DNA from: Leucobacter komagatae
Lineage (GTDB): Bacteria > Actinomycetota > Actinomycetes > Actinomycetales > Microbacteriaceae
Direction: 5' to 3'
Length of the DNA: 64,000 bases
Assembly: GCF_006716085.1 (NCBI RefSeq)
Contig: NZ_VFON01000002.1
Location: 395,808 to 459,807 of the forward strand
Below, one piece after another: positions 7,161 through 15,966 of the stretch. Position numbers and translations under genes: made by a program. The notes under the pieces are model-generated. The model saw only the letters and a program-made list of their open reading frames with translations. It was not told where the DNA came from and made no database searches. Positions within the stretch are counted from its first letter, which is position 1. The number at the start of each line of letters is the position of its first letter.

Positions 7161-8270
7161 ATGACACACTCACCTCTCCCCGCAGCGCTTTCCAAGCCCC
7201 ATCTCGCACCTATCAACCGCTTCCTTCCGGTGTGGATACTCGCTGCGGTGGCGCTGGGCATTGCCATTGGGCGCGTCGCCCCGGGCGTCGGGGAAGCGCT
7301 CGAGTCCCTACAGGTTGCCGGAGTGTCAGTTCCGATCGCGCTCGGACTGCTCGTCATGATGTACCCGGTTCTCGCAAAGGTGCGCTATACCGAAACGAAA
7401 AGTGTTGTGGCAGACAGGAAGCTCCTCGCCTGGTCGCTGCTGTTGAACTGGGTCATTGCGCCCGCGTTCATGTTTGCGCTTGCGTGGCTATTCCTCGCCG
7501 ATCACCCGGAGTACCGCACGGGTCTCATCATCGTCGGACTCGCGCGTTGCATCGCCATGGTGCTCATTTGGAATGAGCTCGCTTGCGGCGACAGCGAAGC
7601 CGCAGCGGTACTCGTGGCGATCAATTCAGTCTTTCAGCTCGTTGCGTTTGGCGCGCTGGGGTGGTTTTACCTGCAGGTGCTACCCGGCTGGCTCGGACTT
7701 CCCACGGCGCACATTGATTTTTCGTTCACCGCCATCGCGCTCTCGGTATTGGTCTTCCTGGGGATACCGCTCGCCGCGGGCTTCGCGACGCGCTACTTCT
7801 CGGAACGCGCGCGGGGAAGAGAGTGGTACGAGCAGACATTCATCCCCAGGCTCGCACCCTGGGCCCTTTACGGGCTGCTGTTCACGATTGTTGCGCTCTT
7901 CGCCCTCCAGGGTGACCGCATCATCTCGCACCCGTTCGAGGTCGCTCGGATCGCGCTGCCCCTGCTGATCTACTTCACTGTGATGTTCTGCGTCAGCATG
8001 GCCGTCGGCCGCCTCGCGGGCCTGGGGTATCAACGAACAACAGCCCTCGCGTTCACCGCAGCGGGCAACAACTTCGAGCTCGCGATCGCCGTCGCAATCG
8101 GCACCTTTGGGGCTGCGAGCGGGCAAGCCCTCGCGGGCATCGTAGGGCCACTCATCGAGGTGCCCATCCTCCTCACCCTCGTCTATGTGGCGCTCTGGTC
8201 ACGCAGTTTCTTCTTCTCTTCCCCCTCACATCCGGCTACCGCATCGCTCCAGAAAGGTGTCACTCTATGA
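7161..8270 (+). CDS. acr3: ACR3-family arsenite efflux permease
   Basis: This is 369 residues with about ten hydrophobic segments. The family hallmarks are present: LLNWVIAPAFMFALAWLF, GLARCIAMVLIWNELACGDSEA (with the conserved Cys used in As(III) translocation) and the FTAAGNNFELAIAVAIGTFG segment. It exports As(OH)3 using the proton gradient. GAGG lies four bases before the ATG. It overlaps the flavoprotein gene by ATGA and is controlled from the divergent ars region. Confidence 0.93.
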   Translation: MTHSPLPAALSKPHLAPINRFLPVWILAAVALGIAIGRVAPGVGEALESLQVAGVSVPIALGLLVMMYPVLAKVRYTETKSVVADRKLLAWSLLLNWVIAPAFMFALAWLFLADHPEYRTGLIIVGLARCIAMVLIWNELACGDSEAAAVLVAINSVFQLVAFGALGWFYLQVLPGWLGLPTAHIDFSFTAIALSVLVFLGIPLAAGFATRYFSERARGREWYEQTFIPRLAPWALYGLLFTIVALFALQGDRIISHPFEVARIALPLLIYFTVMFCVSMAVGRLAGLGYQRTTALAFTAAGNNFELAIAVAIGTFGAASGQALAGIVGPLIEVPILLTLVYVALWSRSFFFSSPSHPATASLQKGVTL

Positions 8271-9556
8271 ACCCCACTCTCCCCATCGCCATCATCGGCG
8301 CCGGCCCCGTCGGGCTCGCGGCTGCGGCGCACCTGACCGAGCGGAAGCAGCCGTTCATTGTGCTTGAGTCGGGCAGCACCGTCGCCTCAGCAATCGAGTC
8401 CTGGCAGCACGTGAAGCTGTTCTCGACCTGGCAGTACAACCTCGATCGTGCCGCGCAGCGATTGCTGGAGTCACAAGACGAGGCTGGCGACGTCCAGTGG
8501 GAGCGTCCGCGCGCAACTCAGCTGCCGACCGGTCGCGAACTCATCGACGCCTACCTCGCCCCTCTCGCTGCCCACCCGGCGATCGCGCCCCACCTCAGGG
8601 TTCGCCACCGAGTGACAGCGATCACCAGAGCGTCGATCACCGGAGGCTCCTTCGATAAGACGCGAACAACTAATCGCGAGGCGCAGCCGTTCTTGGTCCG
8701 GCTTACCGCCCCAAATGGAGAGGGCGAGTTGCTTGCCCGGGCAGTGATTGACGCAACAGGCACCTGGCATTCACCAAACCCAGCTGGCAGGTCAGGCATC
8801 CCTGCAATCGGTGAGGCCGCCGCACGCGAGCAGGCCACGGTGACCGCACCGCTCCCAGACCCCCTCGGGGCCGAGCGGGCGCGGTTTGCCGGCAAGCGCA
8901 TCCTGATCCTCGGGTCGGGGCACTCAGCGGCGACCACGCTCATCGCCCTCGGGCGGCTTCGCCAGCACGAACCGTCAACAGAGATTCTGTGGGGAATTCG
9001 AGGCGTAGCAGACGCCAACCGCCTCTATGGGGGCGGCGCTGCCGACGAACTCCCCGCACGCGGTCAGCTCGGGGTCAGCCTTCGCCGCCTCGTCGATTCA
9101 GGCGCCGCGACCCTCCTCGAGGGCGTCGCAGTGACTACCCTCACCGTCGAAGCCAGCAACGCCCCACACCCGCTCACCGTTGGCCTTGCAGACGGACGCA
9201 CCCTGCACGTCGATCTACTCGTACCCGCAACAGGCTTCCGCCCCAACCACAGCATCACGTCGGAGCTTCGCCTCGCACTTGACGACCCGACCGAGGCCCC
9301 CATTGCCCTTGGGTCACTCATCGCCCCGGAGTTTCACAGCTGCGGCACGGTCCCCGCGCACGGTGCCGAGGCGCTTACACACCCCGAGCGAAACTTCTAC
9401 GTGGTCGGAGCGAAAAGCTACGGCCGCGCCCCGACCTTCCTGCTCGCAACGGGCTACGAACAGGTGCGGTCGATCGCCGCGGAACTGAGCGGGGACGGTG
9501 AGGCGGCGCGTGCCGTTCACCTCTCGCTCCCCCAGACCGGCGTCTGTAGCGCGTGA
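8267..9556 (+). CDS. ars-operon FAD-dependent oxidoreductase (ArsO-like flavoprotein)
   Basis: This is 429 residues. It has an N-terminal FAD Rossmann motif IIGAGPVGLAAAAHL, a conserved VKLFSTWQYNLD stretch typical of these ars-linked flavoproteins, a second nucleotide-binding motif ILGSGHSAATTLIAL near residue 210, and ATGFRPN before the C-terminus. It resembles thioredoxin-reductase and monooxygenase-like proteins often found beside acr3 in Actinobacteria, but no CxxC redox pair is seen, so it is not a thioredoxin reductase. It is translationally coupled to acr3. The substrate is unknown; organoarsenical or arsenite oxidation is only a guess. Confidence 0.75.
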   Translation: MNPTLPIAIIGAGPVGLAAAAHLTERKQPFIVLESGSTVASAIESWQHVKLFSTWQYNLDRAAQRLLESQDEAGDVQWERPRATQLPTGRELIDAYLAPLAAHPAIAPHLRVRHRVTAITRASITGGSFDKTRTTNREAQPFLVRLTAPNGEGELLARAVIDATGTWHSPNPAGRSGIPAIGEAAAREQATVTAPLPDPLGAERARFAGKRILILGSGHSAATTLIALGRLRQHEPSTEILWGIRGVADANRLYGGGAADELPARGQLGVSLRRLVDSGAATLLEGVAVTTLTVEASNAPHPLTVGLADGRTLHVDLLVPATGFRPNHSITSELRLALDDPTEAPIALGSLIAPEFHSCGTVPAHGAEALTHPERNFYVVGAKSYGRAPTFLLATGYEQVRSIAAELSGDGEAARAVHLSLPQTGVCSA

Positions 9557-9571
9557 TAGCCCGGTGGAGCG

Positions 9572-10246
9572 CTATTCGCGCTCGTCGGTGTTGTTCAGGC
9601 TGACCCACTCGGCCCAGGTCGACGACTGCCCCCGGGCCTCCTCACCGCTCCTCGCGTAGGCGCGGAGCCCAGCGAGCACATAGTCGAGCTGGCGCAAGTG
9701 CATGAGGTTGGCCTTCTCGCGGGGCACCGTGAGCGTCGGGCGCAGGTGGGTGACGGTGAGCATGAGGTCCCCTGGGCCATAGTCGCCCGGCACGAGGCCA
9801 AGGGGTACGTCGTGAGCAATGATCGCCGCGAGCGCGCGCTCAAGCCTGTCGGAGAGCTCGTCGATCTCGTCATTACTGCCGACCTGCCGACCGAGCAGCG
9901 GCATGAGCGGGCCTTTGGCCTCAGCGATGTGGCGCCGGAGGAACAGTTCGACGGCGGACACGCGCTGCGTCGCCCCGCTCGCTTCCCTCAGGCAGTCTTC
10001 GGCAAGCTCGCAAATGAGGTCGAGCGCGTACACGCGGATGGCGTTCACGAGCTCGGTCTTGCTCGGGTAGCGCCGATAGATGCTGGCGACCCCGGTCTTC
10101 GCGCGCGCGGCGACCTCCGACATCGGTGCGCTCCAGCCCCACTCACTGAATACCTCCCGGGCAGCACGGAGGATCGCGCCGTCGTTGCTCTGCGCTTCTC
10201 GGGCGCGACCGCGCAGGGGCCCAGCTTCGGGTTGTTGTGACGTCAC
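9572..10246 (-). CDS. TetR-family transcriptional regulator
   Basis: This is 224 residues from a GTG at 10246. The HTH reads ILRAAREVFSEWGW, MSEVAARAKTGVASIYRRYPSKTELV. The GTG lies within the perfect palindrome GTGACGTCAC (10237-10246) and abuts GGAAGG, so the exact start is uncertain. It is divergent from a DHA2 drug exporter, with a large palindrome between them, and is most simply the exporter's local repressor. Confidence 0.85.
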   Translation of the reverse strand: MTSQQPEAGPLRGRAREAQSNDGAILRAAREVFSEWGWSAPMSEVAARAKTGVASIYRRYPSKTELVNAIRVYALDLICELAEDCLREASGATQRVSAVELFLRRHIAEAKGPLMPLLGRQVGSNDEIDELSDRLERALAAIIAHDVPLGLVPGDYGPGDLMLTVTHLRPTLTVPREKANLMHLRQLDYVLAGLRAYARSGEEARGQSSTWAEWVSLNNTDERE

Positions 10247-10280
10247 CCTTCCAAAGCTACCCGTGTTTGCCTTACACTTC

Positions 10281-10308
10281 TATCGGAACGGATCATTCCG
10301 ATCCGATA
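10281..10308. promoter_or_regulatory. TetR operator palindrome
   Basis: A 28-base imperfect palindrome has outer arms TATCGGA and TCCGATA and inner CGGA/TCCG repeats; 22 of 28 positions are symmetric. It lies between the divergent TetR gene and the exporter, 40 bases before the exporter start. The doubled half-sites could seat two TetR dimers. Confidence 0.65.
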
Positions 10309-10347
10309 GTTCAGGGCATCGCTGCCCGAAACGAAAGTCGAGCAGCC

Positions 10348-11766
10348 GTGCCTCACACCGCCCCAACGCCCATCACCACCCAGCCAGAGACCCCCGCCTC
10401 AGCGCGCCGGTCTCGGGGCCTCGTCTTCGCGCTCGCGATCGGGGTGCTGAGCTTCTCGATGATGCAGACGCTCCTCGTCCCCGCGCTCCCAACATTTATG
10501 GTCGAGTTCGGTATCGACGCCTCGCTCGCCGGATGGATCCTCACGAGCTACCTCCTGTGCGGTGCGGTTGCCGCCCCGATCCTCGGCTCGCTCGGTGACC
10601 GGTATGGGCACAGGCGGATCCTGCTCGCGACGCTCGCCACCTTCGTGGCCGGCGGCGTGCTCGCAGCGCTCGCCCCGACGCTCCCCGCGCTGCTCGTTGG
10701 GCGCGTGCTTCAGGGAGCGAGCACCGCGACGTTCCCGCTCGCCCTCGCGATCGTGAGGCGCCACACCGAGGGCCAGTCGCAGCGCAGCGCAACCGGCTGG
10801 CTGAGCGGCACGATGGGCCTCGGGGCCGGCGCCGCGCTCGTGGTCGGCGGAGTCATCGTCGAGTCACTCTCGTGGCACTGGCTGTTCGTGACGGGCGCCG
10901 CGATGGGCATACTCTCGATCGCGCTCGCGGTCGCCTTCGTGCCGGCCTCGCAGCGCGGCCAGGCGGCCCGCACCGACTGGCCGGGCACGGTTCTCCTCAC
11001 CGTGGGCCTCCTCGCCCTGCTGCTCGCTATCTCACAGGGCGGCAGCTGGGGCTGGGGCTCCGGGGCGGTGCTCGGGCTTATCGCGCTCGCGCTCGTCGCG
11101 CTCACCGCGCTCGTGCTTGTCGAGCGTCGCACCGAAGCGCCCCTCATCGACGTGCGCACCCTCGCCAGGCCAGCGCTCGCGATCACGAACGGCCTCACCC
11201 TGTTCCTCGGGTTCATCCCGTACCTGTTCTACGTGGGGCTCCCCGTACTACTGCAGGCCGACCCGGCCGCGGGCTTCGGTCAGGGCTTCACCGTCACTCA
11301 GACGGGCATCGCGCTCCTCCCCGGCGCCATCCTCGTGTTCCTCGGCGGCCGCTTCGCGCCCTGGCTCATCGGCCGAACCAGTTCGAAGGTCACTGCGCTC
11401 ATCGCGCTCGGCGTGATGGGCATCGGCAGCCTTGGCGTCGCGCTCGCCCCGCAGAGCCTCACCGTCATCGTCGTGTTCTTCTCTCTGGTTGGCCTTGGCA
11501 ACGGCATCGGCTTTGCCGTGGTGTCAGACCTCGTCGCGAGCATTGCGCCGCGCACCGAGATCGCGGCCGCGCTGGGAGTGAACGGCGTGCTGCGCACGGT
11601 CGGTTCCGCGCTCGGCGCCCCGATCTCGACGACCGTACTCACGAGCGTCGCGGTTGCCACGAGCGGGGCCAGCACGCTCGGCTCGTTCACGGCGCTGTTC
11701 GTGATCGGCGCGGTGGTGAGCGGGGCCGGCGCGCTCTTCTCGCTCGCGCTGCCCGCGCAGCGCTGA
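10348..11766 (+). CDS. DHA2-family MFS multidrug exporter
   Basis: This is 472 residues from the GTG at 10348. An earlier GTG at 10237 would place the operator inside the gene, so it was rejected. The 14-segment DHA2 pattern is present: MFS motif A at GSLGDRYGHRRIL between helices 2 and 3, the WILTSYLLCGAVAAPILG helix, and GWLSGTMGLGAGAALVVGGVI (motif C-like, typical of proton antiporters). It likely exports hydrophobic cations or drugs with proton antiport. It is probably induced when ligand releases the neighbouring TetR protein. Confidence 0.88.
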   Translation: MPHTAPTPITTQPETPASARRSRGLVFALAIGVLSFSMMQTLLVPALPTFMVEFGIDASLAGWILTSYLLCGAVAAPILGSLGDRYGHRRILLATLATFVAGGVLAALAPTLPALLVGRVLQGASTATFPLALAIVRRHTEGQSQRSATGWLSGTMGLGAGAALVVGGVIVESLSWHWLFVTGAAMGILSIALAVAFVPASQRGQAARTDWPGTVLLTVGLLALLLAISQGGSWGWGSGAVLGLIALALVALTALVLVERRTEAPLIDVRTLARPALAITNGLTLFLGFIPYLFYVGLPVLLQADPAAGFGQGFTVTQTGIALLPGAILVFLGGRFAPWLIGRTSSKVTALIALGVMGIGSLGVALAPQSLTVIVVFFSLVGLGNGIGFAVVSDLVASIAPRTEIAAALGVNGVLRTVGSALGAPISTTVLTSVAVATSGASTLGSFTALFVIGAVVSGAGALFSLALPAQR

Positions 11767-11815
11767 GGTAGGCGGGACGCGACCGCTTCTCAGTGAGGGC
11801 CGCCCCGGGGACCCG

Positions 11816-12604
11816 CTACGCCCGCCGACCCCCAAGCGGCAGCACGAGCGGCGTCCCCGAGACGGGGTCTGTGATCACCCGGCACGGCAGGTCGTAAACC
11901 TGCTCGACGATGCTCTCGGTGATGATCTCACGCGGCTCCCCCTGCGCCACGATTTCCCCGTCACGCATCGCGACGAGGTGGGTCGCGTATCGGGCGGCGT
12001 GGTTCAGGTCGTGGAGCACCGCGACGAGCGTCGTGCCGCCGCGGTGCAACTCGGCGAAGAGTTCCATGAGGTCGATCTGGTGGGCGATGTCGAGGAACGT
12101 CGTCGGCTCGTCGAGCAGCAGGTGCCCCGTTTGCTGCGCGAGGGCCATGGCGACCCAGACGCGCTGGCGCTGCCCGCCCGAGAGCTCGTCGACCAGGCGC
12201 TTGGACAGCCCGGTCACGTTCGTCGCGGCCATCGCGCCCGACACTGCGGCCTCGTCTGCGCTGCTCCAGGTTCGCATGGCGTTCTGGTGCGGGAACCGGC
12301 CGCGGGCTACGAGGTCGGCGACGGTGATCCCGTCGGGAGCGAGCGAGGACTGAGGTAGCAGGCCGAGCCGCTTCGCGACCTCCTTCGACTTCTGCCTATG
12401 AATCTCGGAGCCGTCGAGTAGCACGCTGCCGCTCGACGGGCGCAGGAGTCGCGCCAGCCCGCGCAGCAAGGTCGACTTGCCGCAGGCGTTTGGCCCGATG
12501 ATAATCGTGAACGAGTCGTCGGGAACCTCGAGGGTGAGGCCCTGGATGACTGGGTCGTCGCTGTAGCCGAGCGAAACGTCGCGCGCGCAGAGTGAGGCGG
12601 GCAT
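11816..12604 (-). CDS. siderophore ABC importer, ATPase subunit
   Basis: This is 262 residues from the ATG at 12604; the longer open frame upstream is antisense-like read-through over the permease gene. Walker A is GPNACGKSTLLRGL, the signature LSGGQRQRVWVAMAL, Walker B HLLLDEPTTFLD, and the H-loop VLHDLNHAARYA. These match FepC/FecE-type ATPases that power ferric-siderophore uptake. It is the last gene of the iron-box operon, 14 bases after the second permease. Confidence 0.93.
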   Translation of the reverse strand: MPASLCARDVSLGYSDDPVIQGLTLEVPDDSFTIIIGPNACGKSTLLRGLARLLRPSSGSVLLDGSEIHRQKSKEVAKRLGLLPQSSLAPDGITVADLVARGRFPHQNAMRTWSSADEAAVSGAMAATNVTGLSKRLVDELSGGQRQRVWVAMALAQQTGHLLLDEPTTFLDIAHQIDLMELFAELHRGGTTLVAVLHDLNHAARYATHLVAMRDGEIVAQGEPREIITESIVEQVYDLPCRVITDPVSGTPLVLPLGGRRA

Positions 12605-12618
12605 GGTGCGGGGTCCTT

Positions 12619-13686
12619 TCACGCGCGGCGCGCGTACTGGGTGGCAAGGAGCCAGGCGAGGTAGACCCCGCCAATAGATACGGTGACGACGCCGACCGGC
12701 ACGAACAAGAGCTGCGCGGCCGCGTCTGACACGACAACGAGCGCCGCTCCAGTGAGCATGAGGGGCGCCATGCCCATTGGGGTGTTTGTGCGCGTGAGCC
12801 GCTGGCTGATCTGCGGCGCTGCGAGCGCGATGAACGAGATCGGGCCGGCCGCCGCGGTCACGAGCGCGACGAGCGCAACGCCGAGCACCATCGCGAGGAA
12901 GCGGGTGCGACCGGGGTGCACGCCGAGCGCGGTCGCCGCGTCGTCGCCCATCTCGAGCACCGGTAGGGTGCGGTTCAGGGGAAGCGCGGCGACGGCCACG
13001 ACGGCGAACACCAACGCAGCGGGAATCAGCTGGTCGAACCCGAGCGAGGCAATCGATCCGGCGCCCCAGGTCGCCGCCATCATCGCCTTTTCGACGCTCA
13101 CGGAGATGAGGATCCACGACGTGAGCGACCCGAGGCCAGCTGAGACGCCGATGCCCACAATGATGAGGCGGAACGACGAGACGGTGCGCTTCATGGCGAG
13201 CACGTAGACGATGAGCGCGGTCACGAGGCCGCCGACGAGCGCGCCCGCCGCTTTGAACATGTAGGTGTTCAGCCCGAGCACCACCATCACGAGCGTGACC
13301 CCAAACTGCGCGCCGACGCCGAACCCGATAATGTCGGGTGAGCCGAGCGGGTTGCGCGTGAGTGACTGGAAAATGCCGCCCGAGAGCGCGAGGGCCGCGC
13401 CGCAGAGCACCGCGAACAGCACACGCGGGAACCGCCACTCGAAGACGACCTGCCTGCTATCGGGGTCGACGTTCGGGTCGACGAGAGCGCGCACCACGTC
13501 GGCGAAACTCACGTCGTACGAGCCAATGCTCATCGAGGCGACGCCGAAGACGAGCACAACGATGGCAAGCGCGCCGCTCACGATGAGAGATCGGTGCGGG
13601 ATAGCCCAGGCGAGCCGGGGCGTCTCGACGCGCAACTCGCGGCGGCCAAAGTCGACACCGTGGGTTGCGCGGGTTGCGTCGCTCAC
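12619..13686 (-). CDS. FecCD-family siderophore permease (second)
   Basis: This is 355 residues and a nine- to ten-helix BtuC-fold permease. The family motif FQSLTRNPLGSPDIIGFGVGAQFGV is clear, as is the coupling-helix region RFLAMVLGVALVALVTAAAGPISFIALAAPQ. It pairs with the preceding permease, whose stop overlaps its ATG as ATGA. Confidence 0.93.
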   Translation of the reverse strand: MSDATRATHGVDFGRRELRVETPRLAWAIPHRSLIVSGALAIVVLVFGVASMSIGSYDVSFADVVRALVDPNVDPDSRQVVFEWRFPRVLFAVLCGAALALSGGIFQSLTRNPLGSPDIIGFGVGAQFGVTLVMVVLGLNTYMFKAAGALVGGLVTALIVYVLAMKRTVSSFRLIIVGIGVSAGLGSLTSWILISVSVEKAMMAATWGAGSIASLGFDQLIPAALVFAVVAVAALPLNRTLPVLEMGDDAATALGVHPGRTRFLAMVLGVALVALVTAAAGPISFIALAAPQISQRLTRTNTPMGMAPLMLTGAALVVVSDAAAQLLFVPVGVVTVSIGGVYLAWLLATQYARRA

Positions 13687-14756
13687 AGTCCGCTCACCTG
13701 CCTACGGCGCACGAGCGCGATGAGCACGGGCGCGCCGAGCAGGCCGGTGACGATGCCAACCCGCAGCTCGCCGTTCGGCAGCGCGATGCGACCAAGGATG
13801 TCAGCGAGCAGGAGGAAAGCGGCGCCGACGATCAGCGAATACGCGAGCACCCAGCGCTGGTCGGGGCCAGTAAACCAACGCACGGCGTGCGGGATCATGA
13901 TGCCAACGAACCCGATCGGGCCGGCCGCCGCGACGGCCGTACCGGCGAGCAGCGTGACCGCGATGATGACGGTCACGCGAGTGAAACGAATTCTTGCCCC
14001 GAGGGCTTGCGCGAGGTCGTCGCCGAGCGCGAGCGCGTTGAGCGAGCGGGCGCTGAGCATGCCGAGCAGCAGCCCGAGACCAATGAGCGGCGCGGCCCAC
14101 GCGAGGTCTGCGAGGTCACGGCCGGCGACGGAGCCGACGCCCCAGAACCGCATAACCTGCAGCGTGCTGTTGTTCTGCAGCACGATCGCGGTCGTAAACC
14201 CGGTGAAGGCTGCGCCGAGCGCGACGCCAGCGAGGGTGAGCTTCATCGGGGTCGCACCCGACGGGCCAAAGGAGCCGAGGGCGTAGACGAGCACGGTGAG
14301 CGCGAAGGCACCGCCAAGCGCGAACGGCACGTAGGCGCCGGGCGCCGTGAGGCCGAGCACCCCGACCGCGAACGTCACGGCGAACGATGCGCCGGCATTG
14401 ACGCCGAGGATACCGGGGTCGGCGAGCGGGTTGCGCGTGAACGCCTGGATGAGCCCGCCACACACGGCGAGTGCAGCACCGATCAGGATCCCGTAGACCG
14501 TGCGGGGCACGCGGAGCTCGCGCACCATGAGGTGCAGCGGGTCTTCCTCGTCGTACGAGAACAGCGCGGCGATAACCGTCTGCGGGTCGATCGCGCGGCT
14601 CCCCACCGCGAGGGAGGCGATCACCGTGGCGACGAGCACCCCGCACACCACCAGCAACCCGGCTCCAAGCACCCATCCCCGCCTGCGCGGTTTCGACTCG
14701 GACGTCGCGGAGAGCGGGGCCGCCGCGCGGCCCCGCTCTTCAGCAGTCAGTGTCAT
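13683..14756 (-). CDS. FecCD-family siderophore permease (first)
   Basis: This is 357 residues with a BtuC-fold membrane domain. Diagnostic segments are LIQAFTRNPLADPGILGVNAG, LGDDLAQALGARI and AAAGPIGFVGIMIPHAVRW. It forms the translocation pore with the second permease and overlaps the binding-protein gene by ATGA. Confidence 0.93.
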   Translation of the reverse strand: MTLTAEERGRAAAPLSATSESKPRRRGWVLGAGLLVVCGVLVATVIASLAVGSRAIDPQTVIAALFSYDEEDPLHLMVRELRVPRTVYGILIGAALAVCGGLIQAFTRNPLADPGILGVNAGASFAVTFAVGVLGLTAPGAYVPFALGGAFALTVLVYALGSFGPSGATPMKLTLAGVALGAAFTGFTTAIVLQNNSTLQVMRFWGVGSVAGRDLADLAWAAPLIGLGLLLGMLSARSLNALALGDDLAQALGARIRFTRVTVIIAVTLLAGTAVAAAGPIGFVGIMIPHAVRWFTGPDQRWVLAYSLIVGAAFLLLADILGRIALPNGELRVGIVTGLLGAPVLIALVRRRQVSGL

Positions 14757-15814
14757 TCGTTCGAGTTTGTCGGCTTGCCCTGCAGCGCGGCCGAGAGGTC
14801 TTCAACGTACTTCGGCAGGATGTACTGCAGCGACAGCACGGTCGGGGAGCTGATCGCGGCGGCCTCAGCCTGGTTGTTGTAGATGACATAGGCGCCGTTC
14901 GCGATTGGGTTCCATTTCGAGACGATCTTGTTCTCGACGGTCGCGGTCGCCTCGGCCTTGCTCGCGCCCCAGGCGGCGAACACGTCGGCCTCGACGTCGT
15001 AGAGCTTCTCGAGGCTCACGCCCGTGTACCAGTTGTCGCCCTCTGCGCTCTGGTGGAAGCTGTCCATTGCGCTCGTCGAGGTGAAGCCGAGCGACTCAGT
15101 GATGCGCACGCGCGGGTCGTAGTCGAGGTAGACCCCCAGGTCGGTGCTGCCCTCAGGCATGGTGAGGCCCCAGACGAACGTCTTGCCAGAGAATTCGGGG
15201 TGTGCTTCCGCGAGGGATGACACGAGCTCTTCGGTCTCGGTCACGAGCTCCTCTGCGCGCTCCTCCTCCCACATCGCCTTGCCGACGGTGCGGGTCATCT
15301 CCTCCCACGTGCTCGGGTCCCACGGGCCATTGATGTACGGAACCGTCGGCGCGATCTCGCTCAGCCGCTCGTACTCGACGTCGGTGATGCCCGTGTAGAG
15401 GCCGAGGATCAGGTCGGGCTTCAGCGCCTTGATGCCCTCGAAGTTCGGGCCTTCTTTCGCGTACGGGATGATCTCGGGAGTCTCGCCGTACTGCTCGGTC
15501 ACGTACTCGTTGAACCAGGGCAGGTACCCGCTCTCGTCGGCACCCCAGACCTCTTCGATGCCAACGGGGTTCTCGCCGAGCGCCGCGACAATGTCAGGGG
15601 TCATCCAGCCGAGCGCGACGATCCGCTTCGGCTTCTCGGGAATGACGGTGGTGCCGTGCGCGTGTTCGATCGTCACGCCGGTAGCGGCGCCGGGATCCTG
15701 CTCGGTGTCGGCGGCCGGTGCGGTACAGCCGGTGAGGGCGATCGCGGCGGCCGCGATGAGGGCCGCGACCCCCGAGAGGCGTCGGGTGCGTGAGCGCGCG
15801 GAAGCGTGCAGCAT
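14753..15814 (-). CDS. siderophore-binding lipoprotein of ABC importer 1
   Basis: This is 353 residues from the ATG at 15814 (AGGAG six to eight bases upstream; an upstream start at 15874 would sit on the iron box). The N-terminus has a basic start (RSRTRRLSG), a hydrophobic stretch and the lipobox LTGC, so it is a membrane-anchored class III (FepB/FhuD-like) binding protein. The two lobes begin near KRIVALGWMTPDIVAALGENPVG and LKPDLILGLY. It delivers a ferric siderophore to the permease pair; the particular siderophore cannot be told. Confidence 0.9.
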   Translation of the reverse strand: MLHASARSRTRRLSGVAALIAAAAIALTGCTAPAADTEQDPGAATGVTIEHAHGTTVIPEKPKRIVALGWMTPDIVAALGENPVGIEEVWGADESGYLPWFNEYVTEQYGETPEIIPYAKEGPNFEGIKALKPDLILGLYTGITDVEYERLSEIAPTVPYINGPWDPSTWEEMTRTVGKAMWEEERAEELVTETEELVSSLAEAHPEFSGKTFVWGLTMPEGSTDLGVYLDYDPRVRITESLGFTSTSAMDSFHQSAEGDNWYTGVSLEKLYDVEADVFAAWGASKAEATATVENKIVSKWNPIANGAYVIYNNQAEAAAISSPTVLSLQYILPKYVEDLSAALQGKPTNSNE

Positions 15815-15866
15815 TGTTCTCCTAGCGAAAAGATGGCGGGTCGCGGCCGAGGTGCGGCGGCGAAAG

Positions 15867-15885
15867 TTAGGCAAGCCTTACCTAA
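15867..15885. promoter_or_regulatory. DtxR/IdeR iron box upstream of importer 1
   Basis: TTAGGCAAGCCTTACCTAA matches the 19-base DtxR consensus (TTAGGTTAGSCTAACCTAA) at 16 positions and lies about 50 bases before the binding-protein start. Iron-loaded DtxR/IdeR should repress this operon. Confidence 0.85.
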
Positions 15886-15966
15886 CAAATCGATGCTAGA
15901 AGCCCAGGGGCGTTCTGTGTGTTCCGTTGCGGACGACTTCTTGCGAAAAACCGCCAAAGGTCAGAT

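Noticed and set aside
12605..13438. N-terminal extension of the importer 1 ATPase (540-residue frame)
   Set aside because: The added part lies out of frame over a FecCD permease gene; the ATG at 12604 gives the normal family length.
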